Positions 47,596 to 55,432 of a DNA stretch of 64,000 bases are shown here, one piece after another (within the stretch, counting starts at the first letter, position 1; every line of letters starts with the position of its first letter). The stretch is taken from contig CAWCBG010000002.1 in assembly GCA_963793845.1 (NCBI GenBank), forward strand, positions 310,001-374,000, read 5' to 3'. Source of the DNA: CAWCBG01 sp963793845 (GTDB lineage Bacteria; Acidobacteriota; Terriglobia; Terriglobales; Acidobacteriaceae). A program made the translations under genes and the position numbers. The notes under the pieces are model-generated. The model searched no databases. It worked only from the letters and a program-made list of their open reading frames with translations, and was not told where the DNA came from.

Positions 47596-49023
47596 TCAGC
47601 GCGGTTGCGCCGTCCGTGTTTCGGCGGCAACCTGCGAAATGGCGCTGGCGGCGTCTGCGCCGGAACGAATGCAGTCCGGCACGCCGATACCGTGATAAGC
47701 GTTGCCGGCGATCGCCAAGCCGGGGATTTCGCCGACGCGCTTCTCGATGCGTTCCACGCGTGCGATGTGTCCGGGCTCGTACTGGGCCATGGCGCCGCGC
47801 CAGCGATAGACTCGCGAAAACATGGGGCGCGCGTTCAGCTTCACGATATCGAGCAGCTCGCGGCGCACGGTATCGAGAATCTCGTCGTCGGTGAGTCCGA
47901 GCACCGCCTCATCGCGTGCTCCGCCGAGGAAGCAGCGGAGAATGCCCTTATTCTCCGGCGAGCGGTGAGGGAACTTGTTGTGGACGAAGGTACAGGCCAG
48001 CATGCGAGTGCCTTCGCTGCGCGGCACCAGAAAGCCAAAACCGTCGGGCAAGCCCTCGAGCTGGTCTATGTGATAGCCCAAGGTCACGGTGACCGAGGAG
48101 CTGTAAGTTACGCCGAGCAGGTCGCGCGCCAGGTCCGCATCTACCCCTTCTAACAGCGTGCCTGCGACGTTAGCGGGCGTCGCCAGGATGACAGCGTCGT
48201 AATTCTCGTTCCCCGCCATATCGAGGGCGACCCGCCAGCCGCCGTTGTCCGGATAGATCGCGCGAACATTTTGACGTAGCCGGACTGCATCAGGATCGAG
48301 CCGGACGGCGATGGCGTCCACCATCTGCTGCATGCCGTCTTTCAGCGAGGTAAACAGCGGCCGCGCAGGCTGTGTGCTCGCGGTCTGCGCCATCTTCTTG
48401 CGAGCGGCGAGCATGGCCCGGCTGAGGCTGCCATACTTCTCCTCCATCTCGACGAAACGGGGCAGCACGGCGCGCGCGCTGAGCTTGCCGGCATCGCCGC
48501 CGTAAACCCCCGACAGCAGCGGATCGGCGAGCCGGTCAACCACCTCGGAGCCGAAATGACGCTCCACCAACTCGGCAACGGTTTCGTCGGTATGCATGGG
48601 CCGCGGCGGATGCAGCAGCTCGCGCATCATGCGCAGCTTGGTGCTCCAGGAGAACAGGGGCGACAGCGCGGTGGGCACGATCCTGGTGGGCACCATGAAC
48701 ATAAGGCCATCGGGCATCACCACCAGCCGGCCCTTCACCACGATGTAGGTTTTGCGTTGCGCATCGTTGGAGCCGATGAGCTGGTCCGCAATGCCCAGTT
48801 CCTTACAGAGCGATGCGGCCCAGGGCTTCTCGGTGAGGAAGGAGTCGGGGCCAGCCTCGACCAGGCAGCCCTCTACGCGATCGGAGTAGAGCGAGCCGCC
48901 GAGGCGCTGGCTGCTCTCGTAGAGGGTGTACTCGAGTTCGGCGCCGGCGGCGCGCGCTTTCTCCAGCTGGAACGCCGCGCTGAGCCCGGAAATGCCTCCG
49001 CCGATGATCGCAATGCGTTTCAT
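47596..49023 (-). CDS. hemY: Protoporphyrinogen/coproporphyrinogen oxidase (HemG/HemY family)
   Basis: FAD enzyme that oxidises the porphyrinogen ring in late heme synthesis. The 475-residue protein begins with the dinucleotide-binding motif IAIIGGGISGLSAAFQLEKA, then GGSLYSDRVEGCLVEAGPDSFL, and ends with the FAD-contact motif GLAIAGNAYHGIGVPDCIRSGADAASAI. This oxygen-dependent family is called hemG or hemY; in the hemEHY arrangement seen here members often act on coproporphyrinogen III (CgoX). Its ATG overlaps the hemH stop by 4 bases. Confidence 0.94.
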   Translation of the reverse strand: MKRIAIIGGGISGLSAAFQLEKARAAGAELEYTLYESSQRLGGSLYSDRVEGCLVEAGPDSFLTEKPWAASLCKELGIADQLIGSNDAQRKTYIVVKGRLVVMPDGLMFMVPTRIVPTALSPLFSWSTKLRMMRELLHPPRPMHTDETVAELVERHFGSEVVDRLADPLLSGVYGGDAGKLSARAVLPRFVEMEEKYGSLSRAMLAARKKMAQTASTQPARPLFTSLKDGMQQMVDAIAVRLDPDAVRLRQNVRAIYPDNGGWRVALDMAGNENYDAVILATPANVAGTLLEGVDADLARDLLGVTYSSSVTVTLGYHIDQLEGLPDGFGFLVPRSEGTRMLACTFVHNKFPHRSPENKGILRCFLGGARDEAVLGLTDDEILDTVRRELLDIVKLNARPMFSRVYRWRGAMAQYEPGHIARVERIEKRVGEIPGLAIAGNAYHGIGVPDCIRSGADAASAISQVAAETRTAQPR

Positions 49024-49925
49024 GCGGTGATCAGTCTGGTTGCGGCAATTCGCTTCCGCGCCAGGTCGGCAACCGCGCCGAGGAACTGCGGCGAATCGTT
49101 TAGCGACTCGGCGCGATAGAGCTTCATACCGCGTGCGGCGGCATAATCTCGGAACAGGATGTCCACGTCAAACAGGATCTCGACGTGATCGCATACAAAG
49201 CCGATGGGCTGCACGAACACTCCGGTGTGTCCTGCCTCGCGCAGGCCGGTGATGGTGTCCTCCACCGTGGGGCCGAGCCATTCTCCGCCGGACATGCCCT
49301 GGCTCTGGAAGGCGAATTGCCAGGCTCCGATCTCTGATACGTTTGCCGCCACCAGCGCCGCGGTTTCGCGAGTCTGTGCCTCATAGGGATCGCCTTCGGT
49401 TATGGTGCGGCGCGGCACGCTATGCGCCGTGAACAGGACGGGCAGCGGCGATCCATGCTGGTCGCAGGCCGCTTTCCAGCCTGAGCGCAAGCGCTCGGCG
49501 AAGGCTTCAATCAGCAGGGGATGGTCATGCCACTCTTCGACGAAGTCGATGGAAAAGGGCGCGCCTTCTCCCAGCAACACTTGCTTATAAAGTCCGACAC
49601 TGGTGCGCGAGTTGTGCGGTGCCAGGCAGATGGCGATGGCGCGGTCGACTCCGTCAGCGGTCATCTGTTTCAGGGTATCGGCGATGAACGGATGCCAGTT
49701 ACGCATGCCAACGTAGGTAGCCAAGCCGAGTTCGCGGGCGACGCCGTGAGCCTGGGCTCGCGTGATTTTCGTCAGCGGCGAGCTGCCGATGAGCGAGTAA
49801 CGATGTTGCACTTCCCGCACTACTTCGGGCGCCATGGGACGTCCGCGCGAAATATTCTGCAGGAACTCGGGAATATCTTCGACGCGCTCGGGGCTGCCAT
49901 GCGCGATCAGCAGGATGGCCGTCAT
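49020..49925 (-). CDS. hemH: Ferrochelatase
   Basis: Inserts Fe(II) into the porphyrin. The 301-residue protein shows the family pattern: ILLIAHGSPERVEDIPEFLQNI, MRNWHPFIADTLKQMTADGV, FTAHSVPRRTITEGDPY with the metal-site His, and FVQPIGFVCDHVEILFDVD with the conserved Glu. The compact length and operon order hemE-hemH-hemY recall the Firmicutes/Actinobacteria coproporphyrin ferrochelatases (CpfC). Starts at ATG 49925, two bases after the hemE stop. Confidence 0.93.
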   Translation of the reverse strand: MTAILLIAHGSPERVEDIPEFLQNISRGRPMAPEVVREVQHRYSLIGSSPLTKITRAQAHGVARELGLATYVGMRNWHPFIADTLKQMTADGVDRAIAICLAPHNSRTSVGLYKQVLLGEGAPFSIDFVEEWHDHPLLIEAFAERLRSGWKAACDQHGSPLPVLFTAHSVPRRTITEGDPYEAQTRETAALVAANVSEIGAWQFAFQSQGMSGGEWLGPTVEDTITGLREAGHTGVFVQPIGFVCDHVEILFDVDILFRDYAAARGMKLYRAESLNDSPQFLGAVADLARKRIAATRLITA

Positions 49926-49927
49926 AC

Positions 49928-50986
49928 TTAGTGTGACCTCGCGGGCGTGGCAGACGAACTGAACTCATGCACGAATTGTGCCAGGTTCTTCACGTTGTCT
50001 ACCGGAGTATGCGGAAGAATACCGTGCCCCAGGTTGAAGATGTGCCCGGGACGCCCGTCGGCCAGGCGCAGGATATGCTCGGCGCGCTGCTTTAGTTCAC
50101 TCCACGACGCGAACAACAATACGGGATCGAGGTTGCCCTGCACGGCGCGAGTGTAGCCCACCGTTTTCCAGCCTTCATCGAGCGGCACGCGCCAATCCAG
50201 GCCGATCACTTCCGCTCCGGTCTCGGTCATCGAGGGCAGCAGTGTCGTGCTATCGGTGCCGAAGTAGATGATGGGAACGCCAGTCTCCTTCTGCAGGCGT
50301 TTGATCAGCCGCGTGGTTGGTTCCATCGCGTAGCGGCGATAGTCCTCGACGCTGAGGCATCCCACCCAGCTGTCGAAGATCTGCAGGACGTCGGCGCCGG
50401 AGCGCACCTGCTCGGCAGCATACTCGGCCAGAACGTCAACCAGCTTGTTAACCAACTCGTCCCAGACCTCAGGTGAGTTGTACATGAGCTTCTTGACTTC
50501 GAGGTAATGACGCGAGCCGCCGCCTTCGACCATGTAGCTCGCCAAGGTAAAGGGCGCGCCACAGAAGCCGATGACCGGCAGCGCGGTTCCGAAATGCTTC
50601 ACCACCAGCTTGATGGCATCGGCTACATATCCCAGTTCGGCGGCGCGATCGGTGCGCAGCACGCCCACGTCCTCAGCGATGCGCACCGGTTTCTCGATGA
50701 CCGGCCCTTCGCCGGCAGAGAAGTGGAAGGGCATGCCCATGACTTCCAGAGGGAGAAGCAGGTCGGCGAAGATGATCGCGGCATCGACCTTCAGATATTC
50801 CGCGGCGGTGATGGTGACCTCGGCCGCCAGCTCGGGCTGCTTGCAGATTTCGACCAGCGAATGATGCTTGCGGACCTCGCGGTATTCCTGCATGTAGCGG
50901 CCCGCCTGGCGCATGAACCAGACAGGAGTGGTTTCAACCGGAAGGCGGTGGCAGGCACGTACAAAGAGCGAATCGGGAGCGGACAT
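49928..50986 (-). CDS. hemE: Uroporphyrinogen decarboxylase
   Basis: Converts uroporphyrinogen III to coproporphyrinogen III. From ATG 50986 the product has 352 residues: the substrate-binding TPVWFMRQAGRYMQEYREVR, the catalytic Asp in IIFADLLLPLEVMGM, GFCGAPFTLASYMVEGG and FNLGHGILPHTPVDNV. GGAT lies nine bases upstream of ATG 50986; an upstream in-frame start at 51004 adds six residues without support. First gene of a hemE-hemH-hemY operon. Confidence 0.96.
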   Translation of the reverse strand: MSAPDSLFVRACHRLPVETTPVWFMRQAGRYMQEYREVRKHHSLVEICKQPELAAEVTITAAEYLKVDAAIIFADLLLPLEVMGMPFHFSAGEGPVIEKPVRIAEDVGVLRTDRAAELGYVADAIKLVVKHFGTALPVIGFCGAPFTLASYMVEGGGSRHYLEVKKLMYNSPEVWDELVNKLVDVLAEYAAEQVRSGADVLQIFDSWVGCLSVEDYRRYAMEPTTRLIKRLQKETGVPIIYFGTDSTTLLPSMTETGAEVIGLDWRVPLDEGWKTVGYTRAVQGNLDPVLLFASWSELKQRAEHILRLADGRPGHIFNLGHGILPHTPVDNVKNLAQFVHEFSSSATPARSH

Positions 50987-51040
50987 AAAGAAATATCCTA
51001 GCATCCGGCGTCACGTCGGCTTGTGATTGGAGTCACAAAG

Positions 51041-52174
51041 CTACTTCGTTCCGAGGTCGATGTCCGCATATAGCTTCAGAATCTCGCGAGCCATGGGGTC
51101 CAGATCGGCGCCTTCGAGGTTCGCCATGGCTGCGACCGCCAGGTGCTTCGCGGGAATGAGCAGGAGGATAGTGCTGGTGCCGGCCTGGCCTCCGCTGTGG
51201 CCGACGACTTGATATTCACCGGGTTTGGAGATGCCCCATCCCAGACCATAGCCTGAGCCGTCAGGCTGCTTGGTGAGCGGAGTCCACATCAGTTGCAGGG
51301 TCGCTTGATCGACATACTTTCCCGACATCACCGCGGCGGCGAAGCGCGCCAGGTCCTCGGAGGTGCTGAGCCATCCGCCGCCGGGCAGCCGGTCACTGGG
51401 ATCGAAGAACGGAGCATTCTCCAGCTTGCCGGCCGCAGTCTTCTCATAGCCGTGACCACGATGCAGGATGATCTTGAGCGGGTCGTCGGGGAGGGTCGCG
51501 TTCATTGCCGCGGGAGCGAATACCGCCTGCCGCATGAAGTCCACGAATCGCTGCCCCGACGCACCTTCAATCGCGCACCCCACCACAACATAGCCGTAGC
51601 TGGAGTAGCGAAAGCTGGTGCCCGGTTCAAACAGGAGCGGGTCGCCGCCAAAAACCTGGATGGCATGATTGAGGTCGTCGAAGTGTTTCGAGTTCTTGGC
51701 TTCGGTGTCGTTGGCGTACCAGCGAACGCCGGCTCGATGCGACAGCAGTTCGCGCGTCGTAACGATCCATGGCTTGCCTTCCGGCGACTTCTTGTAGGGA
51801 AAGGCGGGACAGTACTTCTGCACCGGCGCGTCGAGATCGAGCCTGCCTTGGTGTGCCAGGATCATGGCTGCGATGGCAGTCATGGGTTTCGCAATGGAAG
51901 CGGTGCGCATCTCAGCGAGAGAGGTCTCAGCCACATCGTTTTCCAGGTCGGCTTCCCCATACGCGCGGGAGAAAACGATTTTTCCCTCCTTTATGACAGC
52001 CAGGGACATGCCGGGAATGTTGCCTTTGGCGACGGTGCTCCTGGCCAGATCGTCCACCTGGTGATCAATCGCGGCCGACGCAGATTGCTGGCCCATCGCC
52101 GTCGCAACCAGCAGCGGGATGATAGACAGCGCGGCAAGAATGCGCCTGGCAACGATTTGGCCGGTCGGCATCAT
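51041..52174 (-). CDS. Exported class C beta-lactamase-like serine hydrolase
   Basis: A ~377-residue penicillin-binding-protein-like hydrolase with a signal peptide (…LAALSIIPLLVATAMGQQ). The nucleophile motif is Ser93-Ile-Ala-Lys96 (RTASIAKPMTAIA). FRYSSYGYVVVG supplies the Tyr motif (YSS, not the YxN of true lactamases), and VGHSGGQAG resembles the HxG box. Such proteins are usually peptidases or esterases rather than antibiotic-resistance enzymes. AGGAGG ten bases before ATG 52174 sets the start over 52219. It lies upstream of hemE on the same strand and divergently from the aminotransferase. Confidence 0.88.
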   Translation of the reverse strand: MMPTGQIVARRILAALSIIPLLVATAMGQQSASAAIDHQVDDLARSTVAKGNIPGMSLAVIKEGKIVFSRAYGEADLENDVAETSLAEMRTASIAKPMTAIAAMILAHQGRLDLDAPVQKYCPAFPYKKSPEGKPWIVTTRELLSHRAGVRWYANDTEAKNSKHFDDLNHAIQVFGGDPLLFEPGTSFRYSSYGYVVVGCAIEGASGQRFVDFMRQAVFAPAAMNATLPDDPLKIILHRGHGYEKTAAGKLENAPFFDPSDRLPGGGWLSTSEDLARFAAAVMSGKYVDQATLQLMWTPLTKQPDGSGYGLGWGISKPGEYQVVGHSGGQAGTSTILLLIPAKHLAVAAMANLEGADLDPMAREILKLYADIDLGTK

Positions 52175-52249
52175 CGAGTAGGAACCTCCTCGGTCATAAC
52201 AGCTTACAACCGGGCGCACACAATCCGGGTTTCCCCTACAATAGCGGCC

Positions 52250-53413
52250 ATGAGTGACGAGCTACTGCGCTACCGCCGGGAGTTTCCCATTCTCGAGCGA
52301 ACCAACTACCTCATCAGCAACTCTCTGGGAGCGATGCCTCGGGATGTTGAGAAATCGCTGCGGCACTACACCGACGTCTGGAGCACGCGTGGAGTTCGAG
52401 CCTGGGAGGAAGAGTGGTGGATGCTGGCGGCACAAGTCGGCGACGAAATTGGCGCGCTGCTCAACGCGCCGCCAGGATCGGTTGCATGTTTGCAGAACGT
52501 TACCAACTGCCAGGCGACCGTAGCTTCGTGTTTCGACTTCAGTGGCCGCCGTAACAAAGTCGTTTACACCGACCTGAACTTTCCTTCTGTCATGTATTTC
52601 TGGGAGGCGCAGCGTTCGCGTGGAGCGCGCGTCACGATGGTGCCCAACGACGACACCATTCACGTCAACACCGGGCGCCTGCTCGACGCAATCGACGAAG
52701 AGACATTGCTGGTTCCCATCTCGCATGTCATCTTTCGCAGTGCCTTCATCCAGGATGTCGAAGCAATCGTCGAAAAGGCACACCGCGTGGGCGCGCATGT
52801 TGTGCTGGATTCGTTCCAGGCGACGGGCACCGTTCCGGTTGACGTGCAGAAGCTGAATGTGGACTTCTGCACCGGTGGCGTCCTGAAGTGGCTGTGTGGC
52901 GGTCCCGGTACTGGTTATCTGTACGTGCGGCCTGATCTCATGACCAGACTGGAGCCCAGCTTCACCGGATGGATCGGTCACGAAAATCCGTTCGGTTTTG
53001 AGATTGGAGCGACTCGGTATGCGCCCACGATTTACCGTTTCACCCAGGGAACGCCGAATATCGCCGCCCTTCACGCCGCCCGTCCGGGATTGAGGATTGT
53101 TGCTGAAGTTGGCGTGGACAAAATTCGCGAGAAGTCGAAGCGGCAAACCGCGAAGTTGGTTGAGCTGGCGGATCGCCATGGCTGGCGGGTGAACACGCCG
53201 CGAGATCCCGAGTGCCGCGGAGGCACGGTGTCCATTGATGTGCCCAATGCGCAGGAGGTATGCGCCGAGCTGCTGAAGCGCGACATACTTGTGGACTATC
53301 GCCCCAAGTGTGGCGTCCGATTCTCTCCGCACTTTTACAACACGGATGAAGAACTAGCGGTAGCGGTCAATGCCGTGGACGAGATTCTCAGCGGCATGAA
53401 GGTGGCCCGGTAG
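52250..53413 (+). CDS. PLP-dependent class V aminotransferase (kynureninase-like)
   Basis: A 387-residue fold-type I PLP enzyme. The expected PLP lysine is Lys213 (FCTGGVLKWLCGGPGTGYLY), preceded by VVLDSFQATGTVPVDV with the PLP-binding Asp. The motif SFTGWIGHENPFGFE and the EFPILERTNYLISNSLGAMP start are close to kynureninases and cysteine-desulfurase-like proteins. No kynurenine-pathway neighbours are present, so the substrate is open. Starts at ATG 52250. The open frame further upstream lies antisense to the serine hydrolase gene and is not coding. Confidence 0.9.
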   Translation: MSDELLRYRREFPILERTNYLISNSLGAMPRDVEKSLRHYTDVWSTRGVRAWEEEWWMLAAQVGDEIGALLNAPPGSVACLQNVTNCQATVASCFDFSGRRNKVVYTDLNFPSVMYFWEAQRSRGARVTMVPNDDTIHVNTGRLLDAIDEETLLVPISHVIFRSAFIQDVEAIVEKAHRVGAHVVLDSFQATGTVPVDVQKLNVDFCTGGVLKWLCGGPGTGYLYVRPDLMTRLEPSFTGWIGHENPFGFEIGATRYAPTIYRFTQGTPNIAALHAARPGLRIVAEVGVDKIREKSKRQTAKLVELADRHGWRVNTPRDPECRGGTVSIDVPNAQEVCAELLKRDILVDYRPKCGVRFSPHFYNTDEELAVAVNAVDEILSGMKVAR

Positions 53414-53513
53414 CACGTAGACGGTCGCTTCGAAAGTTCTTACAAGCCTTTGACAAAACGTTGACAACCGGCGCCCTCCGCGGCGGTAGTGTATGACTCA
53501 CCGCTTGGCGTAT

Positions 53514-53560
53514 CCCCGGCTCCCGCGCACTCCAGCTCTCGGCCAGGAGTCGGGGTTTTT
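53514..53560. terminator. Terminator between aminotransferase and DUF7662 genes
   Basis: Ten-bp stem CCCCGGCTCC (53514-53523) / GGAGTCGGGG (53546-53555), one G-T pair, followed by TTTTT. It serves the plus-strand transcript. A TTGACA box at 53450 and another at 53461 lie upstream, so a short leader-like RNA between them is conceivable. Confidence 0.75.
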
Positions 53561-53638
53561 CGGTTCCCGAATCCAGCAACGCTCATCGCCTGTTTTCGTT
53601 CGGTACCGCGATTGGTCACCGATCAATCGGCTCGGCTG

Positions 53639-53893
53639 TCAATGTTTGTCGGTGCGGGCGAATACGACTTGCTGCTTGACCAGATCGAGCTGCTGGGTCT
53701 GGAATCCCGCCCGCTTCCATGCTTTACACTGGGATCGAACCGGAAAAGTTTCGTTCTCCCACCAAGACATCCAGGTTCGGGCCGAATCAGGCAGATCGAA
53801 GCCCAGAATTTTCTCGAGCTGCACAAAGCTGACTGCCACCTCACCATCCGAGAGACCGGCAAGCCACTGTACCAGCGGGTCATATTTCGACAT
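53639..53893 (-). CDS. DUF7662-domain protein, divergent from lexA
   Basis: An 84-residue protein (MSKYDPLVQWLAGLSDGEVA…, FVQLEKILGFDLPDSARTWM, SWWENE…, CKAWKRAGFQTQQLDL). The pattern YDPL..WL.G…V..F..LE.ILG..LP.SAR….WW is that of the DUF7662 domain, which is widespread as a tiny stand-alone protein or fused to restriction-type enzymes; its function is unknown. GGAGG eight bases before ATG 53893 is a strong ribosome site. It shares a 167-base divergent promoter region with lexA, so SOS control is possible. Confidence 0.75.
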   Translation of the reverse strand: MSKYDPLVQWLAGLSDGEVAVSFVQLEKILGFDLPDSARTWMSWWENETFPVRSQCKAWKRAGFQTQQLDLVKQQVVFARTDKH

Positions 53894-53997
53894 CAAGAGT
53901 CGCCTCCGAGCGTCAACTGCAAAACGCAAACACACCCAAACATGGTTCCGGTCGTTCGTGCGAGCAGTTCCCGGATTGTTTACTGTTTGGAAGCGTT

Positions 53998-54041
53998 GTC
54001 TTAAGACTGACTTGACGATTCGCCTTTTCTTCGCTCACAAT
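53998..54041 (+). promoter_or_regulatory. Candidate lexA promoter with adjoining palindrome
   Basis: GTCTTAAGAC (53998-54007) is a perfect 10-bp palindrome. It abuts a possible -35 TTGACG (54012-54017), with CACAAT (54036-54041) as a -10 at an 18-base spacing. LexA usually represses its own gene, so the palindrome is a candidate SOS box, although it matches neither the E. coli nor the Bacillus consensus. Confidence 0.35.
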
Positions 54042-54060
54042 TACAGACAGAGGAGCATCC

Positions 54061-54696
54061 ATGGCTCTAACGCGACGGCAGAAACAGCTTTATGACTTCG
54101 TCTCAGACTTCGTAGAGCGGAACGGCTATTCGCCGTCCTACCAGGAAATCGGTGACGGCCTGGGTCTGAGTTCGCTGGCAACGGTGCATAAGCACATCAG
54201 CAATCTGGAGGAAAAGGGGCTGCTCAAGCGCGGCGCCAACCGCAGCCGTTCCATTGATCTGTTGAAGCCCAAGGGACGCATGAGGCAGGCTTTCTCCATG
54301 CCTTCGCCAATTGCCATGAGCTTGAGCCTGCCGCTAGCCGGTCGCATTGTTGCCGGGCGTCCGCTGGAATCGGTAGAGAATTCTGCCGAACGAATCTCGT
54401 TGACCGACTTCACCCGCTCCAAAGACGTCTTTGTTTTACAGGTCAGCGGCGAGAGTATGCAGGACGAACATATTGTTGACGGAGATTACGTGTTGGTGGA
54501 AAAAACCAACACCTCTCGCGATGGGGAAATCGTGGTAGCACTCGTGGACGGTGCTGAGACAACGCTGAAGCGCATTTACCTGCAAGGGGATAGTGTGCGT
54601 TTGCAACCTTCCAACGCAACCATGCAGCCGATCATTGTGCCGGCAGAAAACGTACAGATTCAGGGAAGAGTAATCGGCGTGCTGAGGAAGTATTAG
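54061..54696 (+). CDS. lexA: LexA repressor (SOS response)
   Basis: A 211-residue transcriptional repressor and self-cleaving serine protease. The N-terminal winged helix (~1-70: RQKQLYDFVSDFVERNGYSPSYQEIGDGLGLSSLATVHKHISNLEEKGLL) binds DNA. The C-terminal domain has the cleavage site Ala93-Gly94 (LPLAGRIVAG), catalytic Ser132 (VSGESMQDE) and Lys170 (TTLKRIYL). AGGAG at 54051-54055 lies five bases before ATG 54061. It is transcribed divergently from the DUF7662 gene. Confidence 0.97.
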   Translation: MALTRRQKQLYDFVSDFVERNGYSPSYQEIGDGLGLSSLATVHKHISNLEEKGLLKRGANRSRSIDLLKPKGRMRQAFSMPSPIAMSLSLPLAGRIVAGRPLESVENSAERISLTDFTRSKDVFVLQVSGESMQDEHIVDGDYVLVEKTNTSRDGEIVVALVDGAETTLKRIYLQGDSVRLQPSNATMQPIIVPAENVQIQGRVIGVLRKY

Positions 54697-54713
54697 AGGC
54701 AAGGCCTTGCACG

Positions 54714-54744
54714 CGACAAAAGAAAAGCGCGGCCCCTGCCGCGC
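54714..54744 (-). terminator. Rho-independent terminator of trxA
   Basis: GCGCGGC (54727-54733) / GCCGCGC (54738-54744) forms a 7-bp stem with a CCCT loop; on the minus strand it is followed by TTTTCTTTTG. It lies 22 bases past the trxA stop. The lexA stop is close by, on the A-rich side. Confidence 0.85.
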
Positions 54745-54765
54745 CTCCTCGAGTTCAACTTTTTA

Positions 54766-55104
54766 TCAGCTGGGCTGTAGATTCTTATCGAGAGCCTTCT
54801 CGATGACATCGCGTGAGACGTAGCCCACGATCTGTTCTGCCACTTGTCCGCCTTTGAAAATCAGAAGGGTTGGAATGCCGCGCACTCCATAGCGCTGGGG
54901 TGTAGAAGCGTTCTTGTCCACGTCCATCTTGCCGATCTTGACCTTGCCGTTATAGCTCTGGGCCACTTCATCAACGATAGGAGCCAATGCCCGGCACGGG
55001 CCACACCAGGCCGCCCAGAAATCCACCAGGACCGGCTGGTCCGACTTCAGCACCAGCTGGTCAAAATTCGCATCCGTTACTTCTACAATTGCGTCGCTCG
55101 CCAT
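54766..55104 (-). CDS. trxA: Thioredoxin
   Basis: A 112-residue thioredoxin with active site WCGPC (Cys34, Cys37) in VLVDFWAAWCGPCRALAPI, then the cis-proline motif VRGIPTLLIFKGG. It reduces disulphides of cytoplasmic proteins such as ribonucleotide reductase. GGAGG before ATG 55104 decides this start; the frame is open 28 codons further but is not conserved. A hairpin terminator follows. Confidence 0.97.
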   Translation of the reverse strand: MASDAIVEVTDANFDQLVLKSDQPVLVDFWAAWCGPCRALAPIVDEVAQSYNGKVKIGKMDVDKNASTPQRYGVRGIPTLLIFKGGQVAEQIVGYVSRDVIEKALDKNLQPS

Positions 55105-55432
55105 TATTCCTCCAGAGAGTCCGCGGGCCGGTTTGCCCGCGGTGTTCCGGGGCCCGCTGTTACATCCTAGCATCCCGGAACTAAACAATTAGATGCGCCA
55201 GCAGCCAATGGGACGCATTGCGGAAGACGGAGGGTACTAAGCGGTTGATACCCCGGGAATTCCGCCGGATTGGTGCCGACCCTGCCCCGAACAAAAGGCG
55301 CTTCCGCGTCGCAGACGTCGGAAGAGGCAGCTCTCCGGAAATGGAATGATCGTCCGCTGCGCGAAGCAAGCTGGGGCCGGCGCTGGCAGGAAAGCACGTC
55401 GACGACGAAGCTTACCCGGTAATTCCACTAGA
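55105..55432. other. Divergent promoter region of trxA and the Met-rich OMP gene
   Basis: About 330 bases without a supported gene. A TAGAAT resembling a -10 box overlaps the ATG at 55433, which raises doubt about that start codon. No repeat or operator stands out. Confidence 0.4.

Noticed and set aside
51293..52249. Possible N-terminal extension of the aminotransferase
   Set aside because: The open frame runs antisense through the serine hydrolase gene; conserved aminotransferase sequence begins at ATG 52250.
53450..53560. A small RNA gene between the TTGACA boxes and the terminator
   Set aside because: The -10 element is not clear and the hairpin is adequately explained as the aminotransferase terminator; kept only as a remark in that entry.
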